The notes: generated by a model from the letters alone, not told the origin. 64,000 nt of DNA from Enterobacter cloacae subsp. cloacae ATCC 13047 (GCF_000025565.1 NC_014121.1:3472001-3536000), one strand, 5' to 3'; shown: positions 29,746 through 39,243, counted from the stretch's first letter. Numbers and translations: made by a program.

Positions 29746-31524
29746 ATGACTGCCGAAACCCGACGCCGCGCCGTGAAGGCTGCACGAGGCGAAACGCCGT
29801 TTGACCTGTTGCTTACGCATACCCGAGTTGTTGATATGGCAACCGGTGAGATCCGCGACGCGGATGTGGGCATCGTCGGCTCGCTTATCGCCAGCGTCCA
29901 TCCACGCGGCAGCCGCAACGATGCGCTTGAGACGCATGACCTGAATAACCAGTTTCTCTCTCCGGGGCTAATGGACACGCATGTTCACCTTGAAAGCTCG
30001 CACCTGCTGCCTGCCCGCTACGCAGAGATCGTACTGGCGCAGGGCACCACTGCGGTGTTCTGGGATCCGCACGAGCTGGCAAACGTGCTGGGGATTGAAG
30101 GCGTCCGCTTTGCCATTGAGGCGAGCCGCAACCTGCCACTGCAGGTAATGGTCGCGGCGCCATCGAGCGTTCCTTCCACACCGGGGCTGGAGATGTCCGG
30201 CGCAGACTTTGCGGGCGAAGAGATGAATACCCTGCTTGGCTGGCCCGAAGTGCGCGGCGTGGCGGAAGTGATGGACATGCACGGGGTGCTGAATGGCAGT
30301 CAGCGTATGCTGGAGATCCTGCAGGCCGGGCTGGAAAGTGGGACGCTGATTGAAGGTCACGCGCGTGGTCTGAGCGGCGCGGATTTACAGGCGTACCTGG
30401 CGGCGGGCGTCACCTCCGATCATGAACTCACCTCTGCCGACGATGCGCTGGAGAAATTACGCGCCGGGCTGACGCTGGAGATCCGCGGCTCGCATCCTTA
30501 TCTGCTGCCTGATATCGTCAGCGCGCTGAAAACGCTGCCGCATCTGTCGTCACAAATCACGGTCTGCACTGACGATGTCCCACCGGACATCCTGATGGAA
30601 AAAGGCGGCATCATCGCCCTGCTCAACCTGCTGATTGAACATGGCCTTCCGGCGACGGACGCGCTGCGGTTTGCCACCCTGAATGCTTCCCTGCGCCTGC
30701 AGCGTAACGATCTCGGGCTGATTGCCGCGGGTCGTCGTGCGGATCTGGTGGTGTTCGATTCACTGGATAAACTGACGGCTCGCCGGGTGTACGTCGCCGG
30801 AAAATGCATTGCCCGTGACGGAGCGATGATCGAGCCGATTGTTGATACGCCCCTGACGCTGCCCCGGGATACCGTGCGACTGTCGTCGCTGACCGCCAGT
30901 GATTTTTACATGCGCATCGACAACGCAAACCACGGTGTGGCGCGCCTGCGTCATATCAGCGGCGCACGTTTTACCCGCTGGGGAGAAACCGACGCCCGGG
31001 TACGTGACGGACGCGTTGAGATACCGGCTGGTTTTAGCCTGATTTGGGTTCAGCACCGCCACGCGCGCCATGCGGCAAAACCGCAAATCGCCCTGCTGGA
31101 AGGCTGGGGAGAGCTGCGGGGGGCCATTGCCACCAGCTACTCCCATGACTCACACAACCTGGTGGTACTGGGACGCAATCCTGATGACATGGCACTGGCC
31201 GCTAACACGCTGATCCAAAGCGGTGGCGGGATGGCGCTGGTCCAGAACGGGGACGTGATTGCCCATGTGGCGATGCCCATTGCGGGGATGTTGTCAGAAC
31301 TCGCCCCTGCGGAACTGGCGCGCCAGTTTCGTGAACTGCGTGAACGCAGCAGCCAGATTGCCGACTGGGAGCCGCCATACAGAGTATTTAAAGCCATTGA
31401 AGGGACGTGCCTTGCCTGCAACGCCGGGCCGCATTTAACCGATCTTGGACTGACCGATGGCAGCACGCGCCAGATTGTCGATCCGCTGATTTCTTACCGG
31501 GAAACCCCGGACACCACACAATAA
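29746..31524 (+). CDS. ade: Adenine deaminase
   Basis: 592-aa amidohydrolase that converts adenine to hypoxanthine and ammonia. The beta1 metal-binding motif is GLMDTHVHLESSHLLP (His79, His81), followed by VFWDPHELANVLG, EGHARGLSG and VTSDHELTS. The C-terminal extension with TSYSHDSHNLVVLGRNPDDMALA is typical of this family rather than of eukaryotic adenosine deaminases. It differs visibly from E. coli AdeD as I recall it, so it is probably another branch. A purine permease follows 20 bp downstream. Confidence 0.92.
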   Translation: MTAETRRRAVKAARGETPFDLLLTHTRVVDMATGEIRDADVGIVGSLIASVHPRGSRNDALETHDLNNQFLSPGLMDTHVHLESSHLLPARYAEIVLAQGTTAVFWDPHELANVLGIEGVRFAIEASRNLPLQVMVAAPSSVPSTPGLEMSGADFAGEEMNTLLGWPEVRGVAEVMDMHGVLNGSQRMLEILQAGLESGTLIEGHARGLSGADLQAYLAAGVTSDHELTSADDALEKLRAGLTLEIRGSHPYLLPDIVSALKTLPHLSSQITVCTDDVPPDILMEKGGIIALLNLLIEHGLPATDALRFATLNASLRLQRNDLGLIAAGRRADLVVFDSLDKLTARRVYVAGKCIARDGAMIEPIVDTPLTLPRDTVRLSSLTASDFYMRIDNANHGVARLRHISGARFTRWGETDARVRDGRVEIPAGFSLIWVQHRHARHAAKPQIALLEGWGELRGAIATSYSHDSHNLVVLGRNPDDMALAANTLIQSGGGMALVQNGDVIAHVAMPIAGMLSELAPAELARQFRELRERSSQIADWEPPYRVFKAIEGTCLACNAGPHLTDLGLTDGSTRQIVDPLISYRETPDTTQ

Positions 31525-31544
31525 TACCGAAGGAGAGCCGGATA

Positions 31545-32888
31545 ATGGCCGACAATACCGTTAATTCGCCAGCACCAGGGAACTGGCTTGAACGTCGTTT
31601 TGCACTGCATACGCGCGGCAGTACCGTGCGCACAGAGTGTCTGGCCGGTCTCACCGGTTTTCTCGCCGCCGCCTATTTGCTGGTGGTCATCCCGGGGCTT
31701 CTCGCCGTGGGCGGGATGGACAAAGGCGCGGCGACCACCGGTACCATTTTGGTGTTTGTGGCCGGTACGCTTCTGATGGCGTTTTACGCCAACCTGCCGT
31801 TTATTGTCGGGCCCGGCATTGGTGGCTCGGTGCTGGTTGGGGTAACGCTGGCGGGCAGTGAAGGCATCGGCTGGCAAATTGGTCTGGGCATTGCCTGCTG
31901 GTCGGGAATTTTGTTCTTCCTGCTCACCCGTTTTGGCCTGCGAGAGGTTGTGACCCGCTCCGTACCGCAGCCCATCAAACTGGGACTGACGGCCTCTATC
32001 GGTCTTTTTGTCGCCGTACTGGGCTTTCGCAATGCCGGGCTGGTGCTGGCTAACGCAAAAACGAACGCGCTGATGCTGGGTGATTTTCTCTCGCCAGGCG
32101 CGCTGGTGGCGCTCAGCGGTCTGTTCCTCGCCATTGCCCTGCAGGCGCGTCGCATTCCGGGCGCCATTTTGTGGGCCATTTTGTTTGCCACCCTCGTGGG
32201 CATTCCGATGGGGGTGACGCATCTTCCTGCCAGCTTTATTGATATGCCTCACTCACTGACGCCGGTGCTGGGCCATATAGACATGCTGGGCGCGCTGAAT
32301 ATTGCCTTCCTGCCGTTCCTGTTTGTCTTTTTCGCATCGGAGTTTTTCTCCACCATGGGCACCACGCTGGCGGTGGGAGGTGAAGCCGGGTTGCTGGATG
32401 AAGAGGGCAATATGGCAAACATCAATCGCCCGTTTATGGTGGACTCGATTGCCGCCGCGATTGGCCCCTGGGTGGGTATTCCTGCCGCCACGGCGCTGAT
32501 TGAATCCTCCGCGGCCGCAGAAGCAGGGGGTAAAACCGGCATGACGGCCCTGGCCGCTGCGGTCATGTTCCTGCTGATGCTGCTGTTTACGCCCGTTGCG
32601 CTCATGATCCCAAAAGAAGCCACCGCCCCTGCCCTGATCCTGATCGGCCTGAATATGTTCAGCGGCCTGCGTAAGGTGGATCTGGCAAACTTCACCGACG
32701 GGCTGCCGGTGCTGATGATGGTAATGATTACGCTGATTGCCAACAGCTTCGGGACAGGGATTGCGGGAGGGCTGCTGTTTTACATCGTCATTAAAGCGAT
32801 TGCAGGAAAATGGCGAGAAATCCCCGTTGGTCTTTGGATCCTCGCCATTCCGCTGGTGTATTACTTTGCCACGCTGGTGAAGCACTAA
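31545..32888 (+). CDS. NCS2/AzgA-type purine permease
   Basis: 447 aa starting MADNTVNSPAPGNW. ATG 31545 has AAGGAGAG 8 nt upstream and is preferred to the longer frame inside the deaminase gene. About 12-14 TM helices of the AzgA-like NCS2 group, with PFIVGPGIGGSVLVGVTLAGSEG and FFSTMGTTLAVGGEAGLLDEEGN. Such proteins import adenine, guanine or hypoxanthine. The context with ade makes adenine uptake likely. Its stop overlaps that of the convergent wzc gene by 4 bp. Confidence 0.9.
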   Translation: MADNTVNSPAPGNWLERRFALHTRGSTVRTECLAGLTGFLAAAYLLVVIPGLLAVGGMDKGAATTGTILVFVAGTLLMAFYANLPFIVGPGIGGSVLVGVTLAGSEGIGWQIGLGIACWSGILFFLLTRFGLREVVTRSVPQPIKLGLTASIGLFVAVLGFRNAGLVLANAKTNALMLGDFLSPGALVALSGLFLAIALQARRIPGAILWAILFATLVGIPMGVTHLPASFIDMPHSLTPVLGHIDMLGALNIAFLPFLFVFFASEFFSTMGTTLAVGGEAGLLDEEGNMANINRPFMVDSIAAAIGPWVGIPAATALIESSAAAEAGGKTGMTALAAAVMFLLMLLFTPVALMIPKEATAPALILIGLNMFSGLRKVDLANFTDGLPVLMMVMITLIANSFGTGIAGGLLFYIVIKAIAGKWREIPVGLWILAIPLVYYFATLVKH

Positions 32889-35083
32889 TCCTTGCGTGGT
32901 TGCCGTGTCGGGCGTTGGCCATACTCGTAATGGCCATAGCCTGCACGGTAATACAGCGCTGCTGATTTCACCACATCGTTCAGCACGGTGCCGTTGATAT
33001 GCGCCCCCGTTTGCTGCAAACGCTTAATGCTGTTCTCCATCTCTTTGAGGCTGGTTTTACCATAGCGGGCCACCAGCAGCGAGGTGGCGGCCACCGGAGC
33101 AGCCACTGAGGCGTCCGTTACGGCCAGCACCGGCGGGGTATCGAGGATCACAAGATCATAATGCTCATCTGCCCAGGTCATTAACGCCCTGAAGCGTTCG
33201 CTCATCAGCAGTTCAGAGGGGCGTAACGGAACCGGCCCGCAGGTCAGTACATCAATGTTGCCTTTCTCATAGCGCTGAATCGCCGCCTGGAAATGACATT
33301 TTCCGTCAAGCACGTCGGAAAGCCCGGTATGGTTTTTCAGATCGAAGATGTTGTGTACATAGCCTTCGCGCATATCCGCATCAATGAATAACACCCTGAG
33401 CCCGGCCTGCGCCTCAATCGCGGCCAGCGAGGTGCTGACAAGGGTTTTACCGCAGTCCTGCGTTGGGCCAGAAATCATCACGATCCGGTTAGCGGCATCT
33501 TGCAAGGTGAAATGCAGGCTGGTGCGCAGCCCCCGCACGGCCTCGACAAAAACATCCGCAGGCCGATCAACCGGCAGGAAAGGGACATCGACAATCTTGT
33601 GTCTCCAGCGTGAGCCAAATACGCGTTTTTTACGCAGGTTGGTTTTTTTCCACAGCCACTGGGAACGGGGCAAGGTGGCCATCACCTGTACGCCAAGCCC
33701 TTCCAGTTGCTCGGAGGTGTTGATGCCGCGTCTGAGCGCCATGCGGACCAGGACCAGCCCCATTGAGCATATCAGCCCCAACAGGATGCCTAAGACGATG
33801 ACCACCAGCTTTCGCGGTTTGATGGGATCGGGTTGCGTCACCGCGCTGTCGATAATTCGCACGTTACCAATGGCGCTGGAGCGCGAAATGTTCAGCTCCT
33901 GCTGACGGGTGAGGAGCTGCAAATAAATGGTGCGGCCTGACTCCACATCCCGACTGAGGCGCAAAATGTCCTGCTGAGTCGATGGCATGGCGGCGACACG
34001 CTGATTAAGGCGAACCTTCTCCTGCTCAAGCGTCTGACGCTTTTCACGCAAGGCGCGGTAGTTCGGGTGCTCTTTCTTGAACAGCTGAGAAATCTCCGCC
34101 TCACGAAACGTCAGCTCGTTGAGCTGGTTTTCGATATTCACAATCTGCTCGAGAACCGATTTCGCTTCCAGGGAGAGATCCACCGAGTCACGCTGTTTGC
34201 GATACTGATTCAGCCGCTCTTCAGCCAGATCCAGTTCGCTTCTGATTTTAGGCAATTGCTTCTGCAAAAATGCAAGACTGCGGGCATCCTGGGCTTCCTG
34301 GCGCGCAATGTTTTGCTGCAGATAGTTGTTGGCAATCCGGTCAAGCACATGCGCAATGCGCTCAGGATTGTTGCCGGTCAGCGTGAGCGTCAGCACCCCA
34401 CTCTGCTTTGCCGATTCAACGACGCTAAATTGGGTGCTGAGCGTATTGATCGCCTCCAGGCGGGTGCTGTTTTGCACCGTGAATTGCGTGCCCGTTGGCG
34501 CATTCATTTTCACCACCAACAGTGAAACGCCGGCTTTTTCCAATGGTTTCCCTTCCCTGCCCTCGGCATAAAAGTTATCCCCCTCCAGCCGGTATGCCCC
34601 TTTTTCCAGCACAGTGAGCACAAGGGTGCGAGGTTTACCTTCGACAGGGGGAAGTTGCAGCCAGCCAAGGGCAACCGTCGCCGGTTTACGGCCCTGCAAT
34701 CGTGCCCACAGACGCCCCACAACCGGGAACGTACGCTGCGTCACGTGCTGTGTTAGGCCTAATTCATCGACGGTTGCGCCCAGAATCATCCGCGATTTAA
34801 GCAGAAGAATTTCAGGTTCGACATCGGGAGACATCTCACTCCCAAACTGCCTTAAATTTTTGAGCAGGCTGTTATCCTGCTTTCCTTCTACCTGGATTAA
34901 GGCATCAGCGCGATAAACGGGCGTGGCCAGAAAGGCATACAGCCCCGCCAGCAGGGTGAACAGGAAAGTTATCGATAAAATGACTGCACGGTGATCGATC
35001 ACCTCGCCGAGCAGGCTAATGAGATCGATTTCATGATTCTCCGGTGCTGCCGCACCGTAACTGTCTGTTGTGTAAGACGACAT
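32885..35083 (-). CDS. wzc: Wzc-like polysaccharide co-polymerase / bacterial tyrosine kinase
   Basis: 732 aa from ATG 35083, which overlaps the wzb stop as TAATG. N-terminal Wzz domain with two TM helices (about residues 32-52 and 430-450) around a long periplasmic coiled coil, then a cytoplasmic BY-kinase: Walker A region ISGPTQDCGKTLVSTSL, Walker A' VLFIDADMREG, Walker B YDLVILDTPP. The C-terminal tyrosine cluster is short (LYYRAGYGHYEYGQ). It autophosphorylates and controls polymer length and export through Wza. It forms an operon with wza and wzb, but no glycosyltransferase or wzx/wzy genes are adjacent; it may be a paralog of the colanic-acid set. Confidence 0.9.
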   Translation of the reverse strand: MSSYTTDSYGAAAPENHEIDLISLLGEVIDHRAVILSITFLFTLLAGLYAFLATPVYRADALIQVEGKQDNSLLKNLRQFGSEMSPDVEPEILLLKSRMILGATVDELGLTQHVTQRTFPVVGRLWARLQGRKPATVALGWLQLPPVEGKPRTLVLTVLEKGAYRLEGDNFYAEGREGKPLEKAGVSLLVVKMNAPTGTQFTVQNSTRLEAINTLSTQFSVVESAKQSGVLTLTLTGNNPERIAHVLDRIANNYLQQNIARQEAQDARSLAFLQKQLPKIRSELDLAEERLNQYRKQRDSVDLSLEAKSVLEQIVNIENQLNELTFREAEISQLFKKEHPNYRALREKRQTLEQEKVRLNQRVAAMPSTQQDILRLSRDVESGRTIYLQLLTRQQELNISRSSAIGNVRIIDSAVTQPDPIKPRKLVVIVLGILLGLICSMGLVLVRMALRRGINTSEQLEGLGVQVMATLPRSQWLWKKTNLRKKRVFGSRWRHKIVDVPFLPVDRPADVFVEAVRGLRTSLHFTLQDAANRIVMISGPTQDCGKTLVSTSLAAIEAQAGLRVLFIDADMREGYVHNIFDLKNHTGLSDVLDGKCHFQAAIQRYEKGNIDVLTCGPVPLRPSELLMSERFRALMTWADEHYDLVILDTPPVLAVTDASVAAPVAATSLLVARYGKTSLKEMENSIKRLQQTGAHINGTVLNDVVKSAALYYRAGYGHYEYGQRPTRQPRKD

Positions 35084-35532
35084 TAACGCTTCATTCCTTG
35101 TTGACTCAAACGATGAGCCCATTCCTGACTGGCTTTGCCCAGCAGACCGAAAACATAATCGAACGCTTCACGACTTTTACAATAGGGATCGGGGATGTCC
35201 TGCGGCCCCAGCCATTGCCCAAAAAGCAGCGATTTGCCGCGAATTTCCGGGGCCATGTCAGAGATAAAGCGAAGATGCGCAGGTTCCATCACCAGAATCA
35301 GATCCGATTCCCGCATGATCTGCGGGGTCAGTTTGCGCGCGCGATGTCCCTCAAGTGAGATGCCATGTCGCCTGGCCACGTCCTGAGCGCTGACATCCGC
35401 CGGGCTGCCCTCCAGCCCATAGATACCTGCCGAGGTTATCCGTTTTCCCGGTAGCAACTGACGCAACAGCCGCTCGCCAATCGGCGAGCGACAAATATTG
35501 CCGGTGCAGACCACTAAGATGGAATCAAACAT
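35083..35532 (-). CDS. wzb: Low-molecular-weight protein tyrosine phosphatase Wzb-like
   Basis: 149 aa starting [26 protein letters not shown] 35532 overlaps the wza stop (TAATG). The P-loop CTGNICRS holds the nucleophile Cys and the Arg; the general-acid loop is DIPDPYCKS. It dephosphorylates the tyrosine tail of the neighbouring Wzc, needed for cycling of capsule assembly. An in-frame ATG four codons earlier lies inside wza and is less likely to be used. Confidence 0.94.
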   Translation of the reverse strand: MFDSILVVCTGNICRSPIGERLLRQLLPGKRITSAGIYGLEGSPADVSAQDVARRHGISLEGHRARKLTPQIMRESDLILVMEPAHLRFISDMAPEIRGKSLLFGQWLGPQDIPDPYCKSREAFDYVFGLLGKASQEWAHRLSQQGMKR

Positions 35533-36671
35533 TATTGCGGCCACGATCTGATGTAACGGACCGTTTCGGTCAGATCATGAACGCCACTGATGGTCGGCAC
35601 GAGCTGCGTAATGACGCGATTCCAGCGTGACAGCGGTGCCGTGGTGACGTAAACAATGTCGTACGGCTCAAGCTGGAATTCAGTGCCCAATACCATCGCG
35701 GAGGCATCCTGCGCGTTAAGCTGATAAATGTTGGCAATTTTTCCCGCGTCGTTGCCTTGGGCAATGGAGCGAATAACAAAAATGCCCGTCGCATCGGCCA
35801 TATCCTGATTCAGGCCGCCCGCATTGCTCAGCGCTTCAGCAAGGGTCATTCCGCTCCTGTCCATCTTGAGCGTGCTCTGCTTGATCACCTCCCCCATCAC
35901 GAAGACTTTCAGGGCGTCATTACGAGGCACAAAAAGGATATCGCCCGGATAGAGCAGCTTATTTTGCGTCAGGTCGCCGTGCTGCATCAGCGCATACAGA
36001 GAGAGGCGCGAATCTTTCCCCTCATGAGTGAGAACCACATTGCGCCAGTCCGCATCGGCAGAAAGCCCGCCTGCCGCGTTGACGGCATCCATGACCGTCA
36101 GGGGAATATTGGTGATTGCCTGCTGACCAGATTTGACGACTTCGCCAGTGACATAGGCCTTTTGCGAGCGGAAGGCAGCCACGCTGACGTCAACCTGCGG
36201 GCTTTCGATCACGCTATCCAGCCGTTTGGCGATCTCTTCCCTGACTTCAGAGACCGTTTTTCCCGCCACCGGGAGCTTCCCGACATAGGGGTAGAAGAGC
36301 GTACCGTCGGCGTTGACCCAGTTGCCGGTGTCACTGGCACTGCGATACTGTCCGGCCGGTGTTGTCAGTTCAGGGTGATCCCAGACGGTTACGGTCAAAA
36401 TATCACCGGTTCCAATGCGGTACTCCCAGTTTCTGACCTGCTCATCGAGCTTAGGATTAGACTGAGATTTGGTGACGGCAGGGCGCAATTTCTCAATCAA
36501 TGAAGGGGTAACAGGATAGAGATCCACGCGCTTATCTAAATTATTATTTTCATCACCCGACGTAATGACGTTTTTTCCCGCTGAGCTTAATGTTTGCCCG
36601 GGAGAAAATACGCAGCCCGTCAACTGACTTATCGCTAAGAATATTACAGATAATGTGGTTGTGTTTTTCAT
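35532..36671 (-). CDS. wza: Outer-membrane polysaccharide export lipoprotein Wza-like
   Basis: 379 aa from ATG 36671, the same length as E. coli Wza. The lipoprotein signal peptide [20 protein letters not shown] has the lipobox LTGC. Then come the polysaccharide export motif ([28 protein letters not shown], seen in parts) and SLBB-type repeats ([25 protein letters not shown]). The C-terminal amphipathic barrel helix is present ([21 protein letters not shown]). The longer frame to 36764 lacks a better ribosome-binding site and would hide the signal peptide. It heads wza-wzb-wzc. Confidence 0.93.
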   Translation of the reverse strand: MKNTTTLSVIFLAISQLTGCVFSPGQTLSSAGKNVITSGDENNNLDKRVDLYPVTPSLIEKLRPAVTKSQSNPKLDEQVRNWEYRIGTGDILTVTVWDHPELTTPAGQYRSASDTGNWVNADGTLFYPYVGKLPVAGKTVSEVREEIAKRLDSVIESPQVDVSVAAFRSQKAYVTGEVVKSGQQAITNIPLTVMDAVNAAGGLSADADWRNVVLTHEGKDSRLSLYALMQHGDLTQNKLLYPGDILFVPRNDALKVFVMGEVIKQSTLKMDRSGMTLAEALSNAGGLNQDMADATGIFVIRSIAQGNDAGKIANIYQLNAQDASAMVLGTEFQLEPYDIVYVTTAPLSRWNRVITQLVPTISGVHDLTETVRYIRSWPQ

Positions 36672-37138
36672 TAGAATTAATATTTCATTCATGAGCGCAA
36701 AAAACGCATAACAGGCCATTCCGGAAGAATCGCCTACTTTTTCAACATGCTGTTTTTCAAGCAATTACGTAAAATCACACATCACTGAATGATGTGTAGA
36801 ATGAACTGAAGGACCGGAACCACGTAGAATTGAGAATTAAACCGCTCCGCTTTTAGAAGTTTAAATCGTCTTCAAATGAAATGCATGCATTTCAGGTCAC
36901 AAATTTAGAGTAAACTTATATTTTCAGAATTAATTAAAAAAAATATTTCCGTTCTGAATAAGTCCTAGGAAATAATATTCATAAACAAAATAGTATTAAC
37001 CGTTTGATCTACACAAAACCGTCCACTTTTGTTACATTTTTTTCTAACAGGCTCTGCTGGGATACTTAAAATAGGCTGTCTGCCATATCGTCAACACAGC
37101 AGGCTGAGCGTATCAGTAACGGTATAACTGGAGAAAAA
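36672..37138. promoter_or_regulatory. Divergent control region between wza and rcnB
   Basis: 467 bp, AT-rich, no ORF. It must hold both the wza and rcnB promoters. I see no JUMPstart/ops element (GGCGGTAG) on the wza side and only half of an RcsAB-like box (TTCCTA on the minus strand at 36966-36971). Its low GC suggests that it marks the right edge of the accessory block. Confidence 0.4.
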
Positions 37139-37471
37139 ATGGCTAAGCGTACATGGCTGCTTCTGGGTGTAGTAATGTCTCTTGCGAGCGCGGCTTCGGC
37201 AGCCCCGCAAACGGCGTCAGCATCTGGCGGCATCAAAGCTTATGAAGAACAAGAGTTCATTGCTGATTTCACGAAGTTCAAAATTGGCGACACGGCTCCG
37301 GCGCTGTATCAAACCCCTGAATACACCATCAAACAGTATCAACTGCGTAACCTCCCGGCGCCGGATGCGGGTACGCACTGGACCTATATGGGCGAGAACT
37401 ATGTCCTGATCGGCGATGCCGACGGTAAGATCTATAAAGCATACAACGGAGATATCTTCTATCATCGCTGA
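37139..37471 (+). CDS. rcnB: Periplasmic nickel/cobalt homeostasis protein RcnB
   Basis: 110 aa (E. coli 112). Signal peptide (residues 1-22, ending ASAAPQ) followed by the conserved RcnB body: FIADFTKFKIGDTAPALYQT, YTIKQYQLRNLPAPDAGTHW and YVLIGDADGKIYKAYNGDIFYHR. It modulates Ni/Co efflux by RcnA in E. coli, but rcnA and its regulator rcnR are not next to it here. ATG 37139 follows GGAGAAAAA. Confidence 0.93.
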   Translation: MAKRTWLLLGVVMSLASAASAAPQTASASGGIKAYEEQEFIADFTKFKIGDTAPALYQTPEYTIKQYQLRNLPAPDAGTHWTYMGENYVLIGDADGKIYKAYNGDIFYHR

Positions 37472-37901
37472 TACCGTCCATATTCGGCCGTGGCAGGAGA
37501 GCGATCGTCCTTTCCTGCGCACCCTTTACCTGCATGCCCGCCGCGAGGCGTGGCCGTGGCTGAACGGTGCAGAATGGCAACTCGAAGATTTTAACGAGGC
37601 AACCCGAGACGAAGTGATTTGGGTTGCTGTACAGAACGGCCATCGTGTGGGCTTTGCGTCAGTCTGGACGAATGATAACTTTCTGCACAATCTGTTCGTT
37701 GATCCGCAGTATCAGAGCCTGGGCGTAGGCCGTTTGCTGCTGGAACAGGTACAAAAAACGTTTACCAGTACGGGGGCGTTAAAGTGCCTGGTGAGAAACG
37801 AACGGGCTATCGCGTTTTATCAGCGTCATGGCTGGCACATCGAGGCAACGGGGGATTCTCCGGAGGGAGAGTACTATCTGATGCATTACCGATTGCGTTA
37901 A
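37416..37901 (+). CDS. GNAT-family N-acetyltransferase
   Basis: 161 aa from ATG 37416, which overlaps the rcnB 3' end by 56 bp; no other ATG, GTG or TTG precedes the conserved body (VHIRPWQESDRPFLRTLY). Acetyl-CoA-binding motif A is LFVDPQYQSLGVGRLLLEQV and motif B is VRNERAIAFYQRHGW. The substrate is unknown. Start uncertain: a non-canonical start nearer residue 18 would avoid the overlap. Confidence 0.85.
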   Translation: MPTVRSIKHTTEISSIIADTVHIRPWQESDRPFLRTLYLHARREAWPWLNGAEWQLEDFNEATRDEVIWVAVQNGHRVGFASVWTNDNFLHNLFVDPQYQSLGVGRLLLEQVQKTFTSTGALKCLVRNERAIAFYQRHGWHIEATGDSPEGEYYLMHYRLR

Positions 37902-37902
37902 T

Positions 37903-37980
37903 GTCGGGTGGCGGCTTCGCCTTACCCGACCTACATGATGGTGCCATTTGTAGGCCGGGTAAGCGAAGCGCCACCCGGCA
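37903..37980. repeat. REP pair (BIME-like)
   Basis: Two inverted REP units: GTCGGGTGGCGGCTTCGCC...CCTACA and TGTAGGCCGGGTAAGC...GCCACCCGGCA, separated by about 15 bp. They match the classical enterobacterial REP consensus and sit between the convergent GNAT gene and mrp. Confidence 0.85.
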
Positions 37981-37996
37981 CTCAAGCGCAGAAGAA

Positions 37997-39106
37997 TTAC
38001 ACCGCGCGGAAGGCGATTTCGCCAGGAATGACTTCACCCTGCCAGTAAAGCTGCGCCGCAACGCGCCCCGCCAGCTGACGGTACAACTCCGCAAACTCAC
38101 TGTCCGGGCGGTTGATGACCGTCGGTTTCCCGCTATCCAGATCTTCACGCAGCGTGATGTGCAGCGGCATCTGTCCCAGCAACTGGGTGTGATACTGCGC
38201 CGCCAGTTTTTCTGCACCGCCGGTGCCGAAGATAGGCTCGTGATGACCACAGTTGCTGCAGATGTGCATGCTCATGTTCTCGACGATACCGAGCACAGGC
38301 ACCTCGACTTTCTCAAACATCACGATGCCTTTTTTGGCGTCGATCAGCGCGATATCCTGCGGCGTAGTGACGACAACTGCCCCGGTGACGGGGATGTTCT
38401 GCGCCAGCGTCAGCTGGATATCACCGGTACCCGGCGGCATATCCAGCACCAGATAATCCAGATCCGGCCACAAGGTCTCTTGCAGCATCTGCATCAGCGC
38501 TTTGCTGGCCATTGGACCACGCCAGACCATCGCATTGTCATCAGTCACCAGATAACCGATGGAATTCGTTGCCAGACCGTGCGCCATGATTGGCGCCATG
38601 TGGGTTCCATCTGGCGAGGTTGGACGCTGGTTTTCTGCGCCCAGCATGTTGGGAATTGACGGCCCGTAGATATCCGCATCCAGAATACCGACCTTCGCCC
38701 CTTCGGCCGCCAGCGCGAGCGCCAGGTTGACGGCGGTAGACGATTTCCCCACCCCGCCCTTGCCGGAGCTGACGGCGATGATGTTTTTCACACCGTTAAC
38801 GCCGGGCTGGTTTTTCACCCGCTTGAGGGTGGCGATACTGTGGCTCAGCTTCCAGTCAATCGCTTTTGCACCGGTAATGCGCAGCAGCTCCGAGCTGGTT
38901 TGCTCTTTCAGCGCGTCGAAGGCGCTGGTCCAGACGAACGGCATCTGCAGCTCGATGTGCAGCGTATCGTCCAGCCATGCGACATGGTGCAACGCTTTCA
39001 GCGTAGTGAGATTGTGCTTCAGGGTTGGATGCTGAAAGTTAGCCAGCGTCCCGGCGACCATTGCTCGTAAGGCTTCCGGTGATTTGGCCTGGGATTGCGA
39101 ACTCAT
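37997..39106 (-). CDS. mrp: Iron-sulfur carrier protein Mrp (ApbC)
   Basis: 369-aa P-loop NTPase of the Mrp/NBP35 family that binds and delivers Fe-S clusters. An N-terminal MIP18-like domain (about residues 10-95) precedes the deviant Walker A AVSSGKGGVGKSSTAVNLA (about 111-129) and the cluster-binding C283-S-N-C286. It is divergent from metG, the order seen in E. coli. Confidence 0.96.
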   Translation of the reverse strand: MSSQSQAKSPEALRAMVAGTLANFQHPTLKHNLTTLKALHHVAWLDDTLHIELQMPFVWTSAFDALKEQTSSELLRITGAKAIDWKLSHSIATLKRVKNQPGVNGVKNIIAVSSGKGGVGKSSTAVNLALALAAEGAKVGILDADIYGPSIPNMLGAENQRPTSPDGTHMAPIMAHGLATNSIGYLVTDDNAMVWRGPMASKALMQMLQETLWPDLDYLVLDMPPGTGDIQLTLAQNIPVTGAVVVTTPQDIALIDAKKGIVMFEKVEVPVLGIVENMSMHICSNCGHHEPIFGTGGAEKLAAQYHTQLLGQMPLHITLREDLDSGKPTVINRPDSEFAELYRQLAGRVAAQLYWQGEVIPGEIAFRAV

Positions 39107-39243
39107 CCCGACTCCTTTGTTCTTGTGAATAAGACCTTAGATGAACAAGTTTACCTGAAAGGCCGTGGTTTGTGCTTACTTAATAATGCCCCTTTTGGTA
39201 ATATCAAAAACCCTTTTCACAGTTAAAAGAAGTAATGCCTACT

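Noticed and set aside
36960..36975. Possible RcsAB box upstream of wza
   Set aside because: Only the TTCCTA half fits; the TAAG half is missing and it lies nearly 300 bp from the gene.
37784..38659. 291-codon + strand frame across the REP pair and mrp
   Set aside because: Crosses the REP repeat and lies antisense to mrp; not protein-like.
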